From the NCBI GenBank assembly GCA_017607445.1, contig JAEVHH010000001.1:744001-808000 (forward strand): a DNA stretch of 64,000 nt, written 5' to 3'. A program made the position numbers and the translations under genes. Shown piece after piece: positions 23,506 to 35,270 of this stretch. How positions within the stretch are numbered: position 1 is the stretch's first letter; every line of letters begins with the position of its first letter. The notes beneath the pieces are model-generated. The model had not been told where the DNA came from and did no database searches. It saw nothing but the letters and a program-made list of their open reading frames with translations. Source of the stretch: Histoplasma ohiense. Its lineage: Eukaryota > Ascomycota > Eurotiomycetes > Onygenales > Ajellomycetaceae.

Positions 23506-25819
23506 ATTATTTCTCAACAATTAAAAAGGCAAAGACTGATTGTTGGAATAACTTTCTGGAAAATGCTCAGGGAAAAGAGATCTTCAAAGCTTTTAGATAT
23601 ACAAAGTCAAAAACAATGTCTAAGCTACCAACATTAACTTATAATTTTCAGAATGAGGAAATTATAGCTAGCTCATTTGAAGATAAATGTCAAGCTTTTA
23701 TGAGAATATTGTTTTCATCATCAAATAATTCAACTGAGATTTGTTCTTTGTAAGAAGATAATGAATATGAACATGATAAGAAATGAGAATGGTCTGACTT
23801 GACTGAAGATGAATTAAAGACAGCTATTTTTTCATCTTCAAAGATCACAGCAGCAGAAGCTCATACTATAAATCATTTAATAATTCAAAAGCTTTATTCA
23901 GTACTAAAAGATGAGCTCTTTGAATTGTCTTCAAATCTTTTGAAATATGAGTATCATTCTAAGTGCTGGAGGCATGCTGTTGAAGTTATTCTGTCAAAAC
24001 TCAATAGAAAACCAACTATTTCTAAATCTTATAGAGTGATATCTCTGCTGAATTGTCTGGGAAAAATTCTGGAAAAGATAATTGCAACTAGATTGTCTTT
24101 TCTATCTACTACTACTGATTTATTATATGATGATCAGATGGGAAGTAGAAAGCAAAACTCAGCAATTGATGCAGTTCTCTCTGTAGTTCATGATATTCAA
24201 CTTGCAAAGAATGAAAAAATGGTTACAACTGCAATGTTTATTGATATAAAAAATGCATTTGATTGTGTTTCACTTTCTCAAATGATCAAAACTTTGATAG
24301 AACTGAGAATGCCAAAGTCTCTCATTAAATGAGTTATCTGTTTCATGTCAAAAAGAACTATCCAGTTGCTTTTTGATGGAATGAGACAAGATATAACAGA
24401 TATTGAGATAGGAGTTCTTCAGAGTTCCCCAGTCTCATCCATTTTATTTGCTATATTTATCAAGTTTCTATTTATTGATAGACAAATGGCAATTATGGTG
24501 AGAACTTCAAGCTATGTGGATGATTTGGGTCTAGTTGTAAGCTCAGAATCAATTGTAAATAACTGCAATTTGATTGAGCAAGCAGCAACTGAAATGATTG
24601 AAAAAGCAAAATCAAAAAATATTATATTTGATATGAATAAAACTGAGTTAATTCACTTCTATCCAAACTTCAGAGATAAAAATAGTGAAGTTAAGCTTTT
24701 AAATCATTCAGTTAAATCAAAAAATTCAGTTAGATGACTTGATGTCTGGTTAGATTCTCAGTTAAATTTTAAATCTCATATTCAGATCAAAGTTGCAAGT
24801 GCTGAAAGAATCTTAAACAGTATTTTAAAACTTTCAAATACTGAAAGAGGCTTGTCTTTTCAAGCAATGAGACAATTATATATTACTTGTATAACCTCTG
24901 TTTCAGACTTTGCAGTTCAAATATGGTGGAAAAATCAAAAGAGTTTTGTAGAAAGGTTTCAAAAGCTTCAAAATTCAGCTTTAAGAAAAATCTTGAGAAT
25001 ATTTAAAACCTCTTCAATTAAAGCCATGGAGATTGAAGCCTCTCTATCACCACCACAAGTGAGATTTGATAAAATCTGTATGAATTATACTCTCAGAATT
25101 ATGAAGTTATATTTCAATCATTCAATTAGAAAAAGAGTCTCAAGTTCTTTTTCAAGTGAATCAACTGAAGTAGATCTGAATTGAGAGTTTTATCTTGATT
25201 GAAATGAAATAAATTCATCTGATAATTCAACATCTGTGCAAAGAAAGAAGATATCATCTCAGTTATTTAGAATTTGCTTCATGATTAAAGACAATTTCTC
25301 TAGTTTAAATGTGGAGAAAGTGGTCTTTGAAAATCTCTCTCCTTGAAAGAAAGATCTTGCCAGTCTTATTGATTTAAATATTAGTCAACTTTCAAAAGAA
25401 GATCAGACTGAACAACATCTAAATATTCTAAAACAAATGAGAAACAAAGCAATTCTTATCTACACTGATGACTCAAAATATGAGAAAACAGGCAATCTTG
25501 GAGCTGGAATAGCATATTCAGAAAATGATAAAAACTATATTCTTGATTCTTGGCAAATTGGAAAAGAGTCAGAAGTTTTTAATGCTGAATTATTTGCAAT
25601 TTCAAGAGCTTTCAAATTGATTGAAATGAAGGTTGAACAATGGAAAAGATTTGAGCATATTTGAATATTCTCTGATAGTCAAGCTGAATTTAAAAGACTT
25701 CAAAGTAATAAAATCAGCAGTGGACAATCAATACTAGAGCTGATTTTGAAAAGTCTTCAAAATATTCAAAGAAAAATGTCATTCAATTGTTCTATTCATC
25801 TTCACTGAGTGTCTGCTCA
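23506..25819 (+). pseudogene. LINE ORF2: reverse transcriptase and RNase H
   Basis: RT spans about 23799-24737 in two open pieces separated by one TGA (near 24330). Motifs seen are KAFDCVS-like NAFDCVSLSQM, GVLQSSPVSSILFAIF (family GvPQGSPlSPiLF) and the catalytic YVDDLGLVV at about 24515. A thumb/connection region follows (24852-25184). RNase H begins at 25437 with ILIYTDDSK (family YTDGS) and EVFNAELFAI, and continues to DSQAEFKRL near 25680. It is cut at 25819 by the Gypsy-2 element inside RNase H. This is a Tad1-like LINE, enzymatically dead because of stops. Confidence 0.9.
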
Positions 25820-26090
25820 TGTAATAGGGGCAACGGAGATATCTATATTAGGAAATAGCTATGTGGCGATAGAAGAACACAGAACACATCAGAATTAATG
25901 AGAATGAACATAGCACACAGTACTATAGACAGCTATAGAGTGTGATGATTGTCTATATAATACTCACTGATATCTGTAGATATTAGAAGATCAGCAATTA
26001 GCTTTGAATAATAGAGATTGCTATCTTCTTAACATTCTATATACATACTTCACACTACTTTCATAATTATATCTAGAATTATCTCTTACA
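25820..26090 (+). repeat. 5' LTR of Gypsy-2 (271 bp)
   Basis: It starts TGTAATAGGGGCAACGG and ends ATCTCTTACA. It retains CpG near its start, unlike the 3' LTR. Confidence 0.94.
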
Positions 26091-27640
26091 ATTCTAATCA
26101 CTCTAAATTTTATTTGAGTGGTCTGTTGTTACACACATCTACAATAAAACATGCAATGTTAGTTAATAACATGCAAGATGATCTCAATACATGTAAGATC
26201 TCTTGAAAATCAATCTGAATTCTCTATCATCTCTGATGATCACAATGTGTGCTTGCAACAGTTGAATGATTAAATCTGTGAATGAGAGCAGCAATTAGCT
26301 ATTCTGCATGCACAACAGTGACTCAACAAGTTGAAAGTGCAGATTTGTGGAGACACTCTCATTGAGTTTCAATTAATTCAGAATATCACCACAGAACTGC
26401 TGCAAAATTGATCTGCAAACAATACAGATGATGATAATGAAACATCACTGAGATTAGAGATTAAAAACTATTATCAAGAAAAAAATATATTAGAATTTAA
26501 GAACTATAAAGATCACATATTGACTCTCTTTACACATCATCATCAGTATTATTGAAAGAAAGAACACAAGATAAATGATGCTAAACTCTATTTTGATACC
26601 CATGTTAAGCAGAAATGATTGAATTTTGTATCATTATATGAGAGACATGGAGGAGCAACATCATTGACTTTTGACAATATGCTATCACATCTAGAAATGC
26701 AAATTAACAATCCACAGAATCAGCATCAATTGACAAGTCAAAAGTTTCAAGATGCAAAACAATAAGAATGACAATTGATATACAATTTCTCTAAATATCT
26801 CAAAGACTGAGAATACTACTTACTCTCATATAGCAAAGAACAAAGAATGGATAACTTGCATAGTAAGATGTTGAAAATACTATACACTGAACTCAATCAT
26901 TGAAATCAAGAATCTCAGAACTACAAAGAGTTGCTTTGAACTCTACAGACTCTCAAAGAAAATATATCAGAGTGACAGCATACTATTCACAAAGAAAGAC
27001 CTGCAATATTTATAGAGAATCAGTGTCATTCTGATAAATCTAGCAATCATTGAAACAAGAGGAAATGAGAGAAACAAACAGATTCAACTGAACAAATCAA
27101 GAAAGATAAATATAACTGAATGAAAATGTGTTCTCACTGTTATAAGAAGAGTCATGTTGCAAATGATTGTTGAATATTACACTCTGAAAAGTATAATTAA
27201 GTTTGATAAACAAAAAATCAACAATCTCAATTGTAGAAGCAGCTGCTGCATTGAGAATACAAACAACTAAACTGTGAGATAAACAGTTATTGATAATGAA
27301 TATATGAATGCTGACAGAAGTGGAATGGTTGATGGTGTGAACACTAGTGAATTCTGATATGAATGTGAACTTCATGTCTCACATCTGAGCATCAAAATAT
27401 TTCTTGAAGACAGAAGATAAATCAAAAGTAGTGGAAGCAGTTGATAATTATAAAATTAAATTGTATGAACAATGAAGAGCTGTAATGAAGATTATTGATG
27501 ATGAACATATTCTCTGAGAAGAATTCCACCATTTCAAAGAGACTGATATTAGTGAATATGATGTAATTTTGAGTATGCTGTGGTTGAAAGCTATGAACTC
27601 TGATATTGATTGGATGCAAAGATGCTGAACCTATAGAAAA
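26091..27640 (+). pseudogene. Gypsy-2 gag and protease region
   Basis: Broken frames encode a gag with a clear CCHC knuckle at about 27125-27175: CSHCYKKSHVANDC (CX2CX4HX4C). The protease-like stretch follows at about 27300-27620. Stops are frequent. Confidence 0.8.
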
Positions 27641-30600
27641 GCATCAAATATTAATCACATACATCTAAATACTGTCAAAGAATTCACAATACTAATTGAT
27701 GATGACAATATTATATTTACTGTCTTATTATTACAAGCTGTGAGTGCAGCAACTGAGTCAAATATCTCAGATGATTATAAAGATTATCTTGATGTATTCT
27801 GAGAAGACATATCTGATACAGAATATGCATCTCATGATCATGTTATAGATTTCAAATCTGGCAAGAAACTCTCATATCAACTGATATATAACTTATCATC
27901 TCAAGAACTCTCCATTCTCTGAGAATATATTGAAAAGATATTAGAGAAGAATTGGATACATTCATTCAAGAGCTCAGTCAGCATATCAGTATTATTTGCA
28001 CTGAAGAAAGATAGAACCCTGCATCTTTGTGTGGATTATCAAGAATTGAATGAAATAACAGTCAAGAATTGATATCCACTATCTTTGATAAGTGAAATAC
28101 TTGATAGATTAGCAGATGCCAAAATATATACACAGCTGAACCTTAGAGACACATATCATAGAATTCACATACAAGTGAAGAATGAATGAAAAACAGTATT
28201 TCAAATATAATATAATACTTTGAATATCTAGTCTTATCTTTTGAGCTAATCAATGTTTCTGTGATTTTTCAATCTTATATCAACAATGCCCTCAGTGATC
28301 TTTTAGATGTATATTGCATGGCTTATCTTGATGATATTGTAATCTATTCAAACACACTTGATGAACATGTCATCCATGTTAAGAACATGCTGGAACAGTT
28401 AAAGCAATGGAGACTATATGTCAAACTTAGTAAGTGTACATTTCATACAACAGAAATTGGATTTTTGAGTTTTGTGATTATCACACAGAGTATTACTGTT
28501 GAGAAACACTGTGTCAACACAATTCTAGATTGATCAGAACCACAAACTATAAATAAATTGCAAATATTTCTAGAATTCATCAATTTCCATCATCAATTCA
28601 TATACAAGTTCTCAATAATAACAGCACCTCTGATCAAATTGTTAAAAGATTACAAAATGAAAAGAGGAAAGAATAATACATCTGTTCAGTTAGACAAAAA
28701 CTACAAGCACACAATTTTGCAGTTAAAAGAATGCTTTACAAAAGCACTGTTGTTGATTTACTTTGATCCACAGTAAAAACTTCATATAGAAACAGACAGA
28801 TCTGATGTTGCAATCACTGCAGTAATATCATAATTAATGAATAATGATCACTGACATCTGATTGCATTTTGATCTAGAAAGCTTATAGAAACAGAAAGAC
28901 ATTATCAAATATATAATCTAGAAATATTGTCAATTGTAGAAGCTTTCAGACAATGACATCACTATCTATATAATAGCAGACACTCAATAACTGTTTTATC
29001 TGATCATGTCAATCTTCAGTGCTTTATGACAACAAAGCAGCTAAATGAATATCAGATTCATTGAATGGAAATGCTCTCAGTATTCAATTTTGAAATAGAG
29101 CACTGTTCTGAGAAAAATAATCCTGCAGATGTATCAAGTTGTTGCTCAGATTTTGTAAAATACACAGCTTTTTTGATGAGACTTTCTACTCTGCAAGAGA
29201 AGCTGCATAAGAGGATCTTTAAATCACTAAAGATAAAAGAAAACACAAAATTAGATCAATGTGTCAAGATGATGTGAAAAGATCTGCAAGCTAATGAAAA
29301 TTATTGAGTGAAGAAGTCTGTAGTTGTTGATGATAATAATCTCAACAGAATAAAGAACACATCTGTAAATGAGAATGAGATCACAGATATTACAGAGTTA
29401 GATCTAGAAACTCTGATACTATAAATTCTAACTGTCAAGATATTTGAGTCTGAGACAGTCTATTGTAAAGAAATAGTCAAATCTATCATTGAACTCTTAC
29501 TGTAGATTCAGAATAGAAATACTGATATATCTGAACTTTGCAGAAGACTAGAGATAAATGATACTAGTATGAGTAATCATTCAATCTGAGCAGTAGATAA
29601 AGATAATCTACTCAGAAAAGATGATAAAGTCTACATATCACAAAACAAAGCTGTAAGACATGAAATAATGAAAATGAATTATAATGATTCTCAAGATGAT
29701 CATTTTGAACATAACAAAATCATCAAAGCAATCAAATGCAAGTACTTGTGGCATGGTATGAGTGATGAGATTGCAGAATATGTGAGAACTTGCAATGTTT
29801 GTCAACACATCAAAATATCACAGCACAAGCTGTATGAATTGCTACAATCACATTCAGTGTCAGACAAGAAATGACATACAATTAGCATGGACTTTATTGA
29901 AGATCTGTCAGATAATAAAAAGAGAAGTCAAATCTATAATACTATTGTTGTATTTATTGATTTATTTATCAAATGAGTTATAATTGTGCCCACATCTTCA
30001 GAGCTAGATGCAGAAGAACTCATGAACATTATTGTATGAAGAATTATGAAGAACTTTGATCTATCTGCAAACATTATTAGCAACTGAGATTCATTAATAA
30101 ATAGCAAGTTTTGATTGACATTATGTTATTTACTTCATATTCAATGAAAATTATCAATGGCATTCCATCTGCAAACTGATGGTCAGACAGAATGATTGAA
30201 TCAGATGATTGAATATTATCTTCACATATATTGCAGCTATCAACAAGATAATTGAATAGAATGAATTCTTCTGATACAATGAGTATATAACAACATCTTT
30301 CATGCATTGATAAAAATGACATCATCTGAAGCAATGATCAGTCAATCAATTGAACTTTGTATAGACATGGAACTCTCAAGCACAGATGTGTCAAAGTTGA
30401 TAATGAAACAAATGAAGTGAATGAAGTAAGCAGAGAATAAGATTCAAGAATGTCTGAAAGCTGTCAAAGCAGCTGAGAAAAAGTATTATAATCAGCATCA
30501 TATATCAAAAAGCTTTAAGATAGAGAACTGAGTAATGCTGCATGCAAAAAATATATTCATCTTACAACTTTCATTCAAACTAAATTATTGATTTTTGAGT

Positions 30601-30960
30601 CTCTTTCAAATAATTGATATCTATAATACACAAATATACAAACTGAAACTCACTCTGTAATATAAAGAAATTCATTCTGTATTTCATATTTCTCTTCTCA
30701 AATCATATCACACATGCAACAGACAAATTCTGCAAGCAGAATTGATAATTATAGATGTGTAAGAGAAATGAAAAGTTGAAGCTATATTAGACAAGCATCA
30801 GTACTACAGTCAAACACAATATCTTGTCAAATAAAAAGATTATACAGATGCAGATAATTCTTGAGAACTCAAGAAAAACTTAATAAACAGTCAGAAGTAC
30901 TTGAAACAGTTTAATAAAATCTATCAGAAGTCAGTCAGTAAACAAAAATAAAGAAAACAA
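27641..30960 (+). pseudogene. Gypsy-2 pol with C-terminal chromodomain
   Basis: RT runs about 27800-28535, with YLDDIVIYSNTLDEH intact at 28324-28370 and CTFHTTEIGFLSFVI after it. RNase H is at about 28760-29110. Integrase is at about 29640-30370, with zinc-binding CNVCQH near 29790 and DDE-core pieces after it (MDFIEDLSD). A chromodomain lies at about 30765-30880 (VEAILDKH, QYLVK then stop, DYTDADNS). Individual open pieces are 28261-28533, 28558-28776, 29065-29277 and 29668-29874. The usual family order holds; stops inactivate it. Confidence 0.9.
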
Positions 30961-31060
30961 CAATGACTGCTGAATATATTTATTCCACTCAGAGATTAAA
31001 AAACAGATCTGTCTCAGCTTGATCAGTGTTATTCAAGAAATTGTCATCAAGACAAATCTA

Positions 31061-31345
31061 TTTATTATTCTGAATTTTCTCAACTGACAAAGCACAACAT
31101 TTCAACAATGACTTGAAAGCTGTAATTGATGATGTAATCACTGAAATCTCATCAATTACTGTTTCAGCTGAAGTCTCAGAAGAATCATCTTATTGAATCT
31201 TCTGAATCTTCACAGCAAAGAATTTAATCACCACAGTCACAGCACTCTGCAAAACATTAATATTCAAAGCATTTATATCAGCAACAATTAGATTTACAGC
31301 AGCATTGATAATCATCTGAGTCAATTCAACAGCATCTGCTGACAT
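31061..31345 (-). pseudogene. Antisense ORF 2 in the Gypsy-2 3' region
   Basis: From an ATG at 31343-31345 on the reverse strand, 51 codons (MSADAVELTQMIINAA...) run to TAA at 31190-31192. The frame then stays open for 43 more codons of Ser/Thr/Asp-rich sequence to about 31061. The internal TAA could be a mutated CAA. The product is unrecognised. It lies downstream of the spliced antisense frame and could be a later exon or a separate small gene. Confidence 0.35.
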
Positions 31346-31535
31346 CTAATGCAAGTTAATGTTATATATCATAAAAACATCTATTTTGAATAATAACTTA
31401 TCAAAACACAAGTGTGCTTTGTCATCAAGCAGTGCTTGCATTTTTTGCATCAATTCTCAGCAGACTCACAATGATGATGAGGAGACATTGTCAAATGTCA
31501 AATACAACAACAGTAATATGCTGCTGCATTTTTTT

Positions 31536-32038
31536 CTAACACTTCAACAGAACCGTCTGCTTCCTCATCTTCGCTGAAACACTGCTATAATTGAATGCCA
31601 CACTCTGCTGTGATAACAAATCATCAGAGTTTATATAGAATTCTAGAACCTCATCTGCATTCTCATAGATCTGCACATCAAGTACAAACCTTGCAACAGC
31701 AGTTTGATATATAGCAAATCTCTCATTCAGAACTTCATCAAAGAGCAGTATTTTGTGAAATTCATTGATCAAAAATTGATCAGTTTCATGAAAGCACTCA
31801 GACATCTATAATCTGTTAGTACTCATAATAATTTTAGTTTAAGAAAACTTACAGCAGCACAACTTCTATTTGATATATAGCAGATGTGACAGCATATTCA
31901 TTCATTATTCACAAAGCAAGAATATACTGAAGGATTCTGTAATCTCTTCAGACAACTCAAGCAAATGCTTTTGATGACAGACAGTATATCACTCTTTATA
32001 GACTTCAAATCAGCAACAAAAACAGCTGATTCTGACAT
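31536..32038 (-). pseudogene. Spliced antisense gene in the Gypsy-2 3' region
   Basis: Exon 1 is 32038-31853 (62 codons from ATG, MSESAVFVADLKSIKSDI...) and exon 2 is 31805-31536 (89 codons and a TAG stop). The 47-bp intron, 31852-31806, has a GTAAGT donor, a perfect TACTAAC branch site and a TATAG acceptor, and it is phase 0 on both sides. The joined frame would give 151 residues with one in-frame TGA, probably a former TGG. Exon 1 has a cysteine/histidine cluster (ICLSC and, after the stop, ICCHIC). I do not recognise the protein. It lies between pol and the 3' LTR and runs against the element's own transcript. Its frame is much less damaged than gag-pol. Confidence 0.55.
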
Positions 32039-32571
32039 TCTATCATAATTTTAATTAGTATCAAGATCTTATTCAAAGGAGAAGAAGAAGCAAGAAAGAA
32101 AAACAAATGTTGAAGATTGAAATCAATATTACAATGTTGATCAAAGAGATTACAACAACACAAAACTCAACCCAAAATGAGAAATGCAATCACACAATCA
32201 AAATTTCAAAATTCACAATAAAAATTGCATAGAAAGATACAGTGTACTTTGTTTGATAAATTGATGTATTCTTTTTAAATAAAAAATCATTGATGATGAT
32301 GATGGTGATGATTTCATTAGAGTATGATTTTTTGATATAGAAGTCAAAGAAAAGAAGTTCAGAAGTTGTGTTTAAATCATGATTGAACTGCAAGACATCA
32401 GAGATGAAAAAACATTCTCTCAAAACAGCAACACTTTGAAATTAATCTCAACAATTAATTCAGCTCAATTCTGTGAACTTTATACAATATCAATCATACA
32501 GCATATATTACAACCTTCATATGTTGCAATAAGAAGCTCTGAAAACCAGTTCTTTGAAGAAAAGAGATAAT

Positions 32572-32842
32572 TGTAATAGATGCAACAGAGATATCTATAT
32601 TAGAAAATAGCTATATAGCAATAGAAAAACACAGAACACATCAGAATTAATGAGAATGAATATAGTATACAGTATTATAGACAGCTGTAGAGTGTAGTGA
32701 TTGTCTATATAATACTCACTGATATCTGTAGATATTAGAAGATCAGTAATTAGCTTTGAATAATAGAGATTGCTATCTTCTTAACATTCTACATATGTAC
32801 TTCACACTACTTCTATAATTACACCTAGAACCATCTCTTACA
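32572..32842 (+). repeat. 3' LTR of Gypsy-2 (271 bp)
   Basis: It starts TGTAATAGATGCAACAG and ends CATCTCTTACA. The AAAGAGATAAT just before it is a plausible polypurine tract. Confidence 0.94.
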
Positions 32843-33436
32843 GCTCACATGAATATATATAGCAATGAAATGACTGATGAAGCTGCAAAAAAAGCAACTG
32901 AATTAGAAGTCAGCTTTCAAAAAATTGTAATATGAACTTTTATTAAGAGAAAAATAAAAGAATCATGTTTGCAAAAATGACAAGATATCTGATTTTTACA
33001 AAGAAAGAGTGTACATTATTCCAGGTTTGAAACTAAGCCAAAATGAAAAACTTGCTCAATAAAATGTAAAAAGAAACTTTTTGCTACAATAATGCAGCTA
33101 AAGCTTGAATATGATTATTTTAAATCATATTTAACAAAAATTAGAAATGATTTAGATGACTTATATTCAGATTATCAGTTATATGAAAACTCAGAGCATC
33201 TTCTTTTACTTTGTACAAAGTATACAGAGTTAAGATTGAGATTGAGAGAGAAGTTTGAATTGAGACAGTTAAATTTAAAACTTTTATTCAATACAAAAAC
33301 TGGAAATGAATTCTTGATGAAATATTTGAAAGAATTAAATATTGCAACAAGATTTCAATTGAATAATTTGATCTGATAATAAACTCAATTTTTTTTCTTT
33401 TTCTTTTGTTTCTATATATTTACTTTAATTTTTGTT
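32843..33436 (+). pseudogene. LINE ORF2, end of RNase H and C-terminus
   Basis: The frame resumes directly after the Gypsy-2 duplication with YSNEMTDEAAKKATEL, the family's 'GNE.AD..AK.A' end of RNase H. A C-terminal domain follows; its open part is 33092-33376 and contains EHLLLLCTKYTELR, which resembles the CCHC-like 'HlL..Cp.y..lR' end of fungal LINE ORF2. A short T-rich 3' UTR begins after the stop at 33376. Confidence 0.88.
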
Positions 33437-33825
33437 ACCCCGGTGGCCGAATGGGTAATGCGGCCACCAGGTAGCGCCTTGGCGTGGGGACCCAGGGTGC
33501 ATGGGTTTGAAACCCACAGGGGACAACATTACATCTGAAGCCAACTTCTCAGCTCCTAAAATAATAGAATGTGAACTTGCCAAATAGATACCTTCGGGCG
33601 GACCTACTACCTGATTTAGCTTATTATTTCTGGGCTGGAAACCTGTATTGCATGTATCAATTCTGTCTTTCATTAATTTTTCTATGTTCTTGTTATTCTT
33701 GGCGCTGTTTAACACTAAGCATTCCTCTGGTATAACCAACTCTTGCCTGTATTTAACATCACACAAGGACTCATCATAAGCGCTGCTTGCATACAAGTAT
33801 AACAGAAGAATAATAATAATAATAA
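33437..33825 (+). mobile_element. tRNA-derived SINE (389 bp), 13-bp TSD
   Basis: Flanked by perfect 13-bp direct repeats TTTAATTTTTGTT (33424-33436 and 33826-33838), the length expected of LINE-driven insertion. The head (33437-33530) looks like a tRNA with a long variable arm: A-box-like TGGCCGAATGGG and B-box-like GGTTTGAAACCC. The B box forms a T-arm hairpin, and CCCC/GGGG pair at the base. The body is unrelated to coding sequence. From about 33628 to the end it resembles the 3' end of the LINE it sits in, finishing with GAAGAATAATAATAATAAT. It has no ORF of its own. It keeps CpG, so it is probably one of the youngest insertions. Confidence 0.85.
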
Positions 33826-34208
33826 TTTAATTTTTGTTTTTGTTTTTATTTTTATTTTGTTACTTTGAAATTTATTTCATTTTGATTATTTTGATTTTGT
33901 TTTGTTTTGAGAAGTTTGATTTGTGAATGATTTTTTTTTTTTTTTAATAGCTGCTGTTTTGTTATAATTTTTATTTTATTTATTTTAAATTGAATGTATT
34001 GATCTGTTGTCATTCTTTTGACATTCTTTCTTATATTGAATTGTTTGAATAGTTGTTTGATTCTGGGCTGGAATTCTGCTATTGCATGTATTAAATTGAC
34101 TTTGTATATTAGCTTATTCTTAAGTTGAAAAATTCTGAAATATTTTAGATAGATGTCATAGTCACTGACTGCATACATCTATAATAGAAGAATAATAATA
34201 ATAATAAT
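33826..34208 (+). mobile_element. LINE 3' UTR and (AAT)n tail
   Basis: T-rich 3' UTR, then from about 34061 a segment TTCTGGGCTGGAA...TATTGCATGTAT shared with the SINE, ending in GAAG(AAT)n at about 34190-34208. The tail abuts a fragment of Gypsy-1 LTR, which marks the LINE's insertion target. Confidence 0.85.
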
Positions 34209-34395
34209 AAATGCAGAGTATAAAGTAGAAGAATGTTAAGAGCTACACAGAAGAATTGTTAGAAACTATATAAATATAAAACACAAAGTGAAAGAACATC
34301 AAATGTTACATGAGATCACAATGATCAGAAATGAGCAGATACAGAAAAGAAATTGATTGTATAAATTAATTACTAACAAATACTAATTCATTATA
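34209..34395. repeat. Old Gypsy-1 LTR remnant
   Basis: It aligns with the last third of the family-1 LTR but is more decayed: the usual terminal CATCACA reads CATTATA. It is the target into which the LINE inserted and so the oldest layer visible. Confidence 0.75.
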
Positions 34396-35270
34396 GAAAG
34401 TTTTCTATTATAAATTTTATTACTGTTGAGTCTTTTCAAACTGCTTCTGTAGCTGAGAGATGACTATGAAAATACTGTTATTGATTTTTTTGAGAATTGA
34501 AAAAGATATTATAACAGTCTTTCTCTGTCTTTTATTAGTTTTTTCAGTGATGAAATTGATTAGTGATTTCAGCTTCAGTGATCTGATGTAGACTGTATCA
34601 ATATTTTTGAATGAATGAAAGAGTATTGAGAGCTTCATGACCACTCAATCTGTGCAGTACATATATATAGAGTAATCACAGAAAGTGTGTAATAATATTG
34701 AATGAATTGAAAAATTAAATATTATATAAAAAACAGTTAGAAAAGTGGAAAATTCAAATGTATCTCTACATTTATAGATAGTTGTAAGGATGTAATCATG
34801 TGCAGTGGAGGGCTGTCTGGGCAACTAGTGCTCAACAGATTCATTCCCTTCACAAAGAATCTTCTGTTGGCTCTAGACTGCCTATCACAGACTAGCGCAC
34901 CGCACATATATGCCTCAGCTGCCGACATGCTAATACAACCACTTAGACATCCCACAGATTATGACTCAGATTGCTTGTTTTTTTTTATTAAAACCTTTCA
35001 CTATTCATCTAACATTTTGTGAGCTGCTACACTGATCAGCAGAAGAGATTCTGACAAAGACTAGAAGAGCTTTGATCACAGAAAAAGATTATAAATTGAT
35101 TGATATTGAAGAAAGGTCTTTTGAGCAATAGATTTAAGAGTAATCACTAGAGAACATGTTGCAATATCAATATTAAAAGTCATCTTGATAAACAATTTAA
35201 TGAGAAATAAAATATCATCTGCAGATTTGAACATATTTATGATGGAGCAAATTTGTGGGAAATTCAAATT
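34396..35270. other. AT-rich DNA at the edge of the transposon block, unassigned
   Basis: A less-mutated patch at about 34798-34980 has a short open frame (FIPFTKNLLLALDCL) with no recognised homology. The stretch 35020-35230 could be repeat-derived coding sequence (EEL...EKDYKLIDIEERSFEQ) but has stops. I cannot assign either. The base composition changes sharply at about 35270. Confidence 0.4.

Larger units (their letters stand above)
25820..32842 (+). mobile_element. Gypsy family-2 element, full length (7.0 kb), TSD GCTCA
   Basis: Paired 271-bp LTRs and a perfect GCTCA duplication (25815-25819 and 32843-32847) delimit a 7,023-bp element. Gag, pol and a chromodomain lie on the forward strand to about 30900. 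A further 1.65 kb follows before the 3' LTR and holds reverse-strand reading frames, including a spliced one. The pol sequence and LTRs differ clearly from family 1. Confidence 0.95.

Noticed and set aside
33425..33796. Reverse-strand ORF of 123 codons across the SINE
   Set aside because: It covers the tRNA-like head and shared tail, has no domain, and is explained by the SINE on the other strand.
33852..34178. Reverse-strand Lys/Asn-rich ORF of 108 codons
   Set aside because: It lies in the T-rich LINE 3' UTR; composition alone leaves it open.
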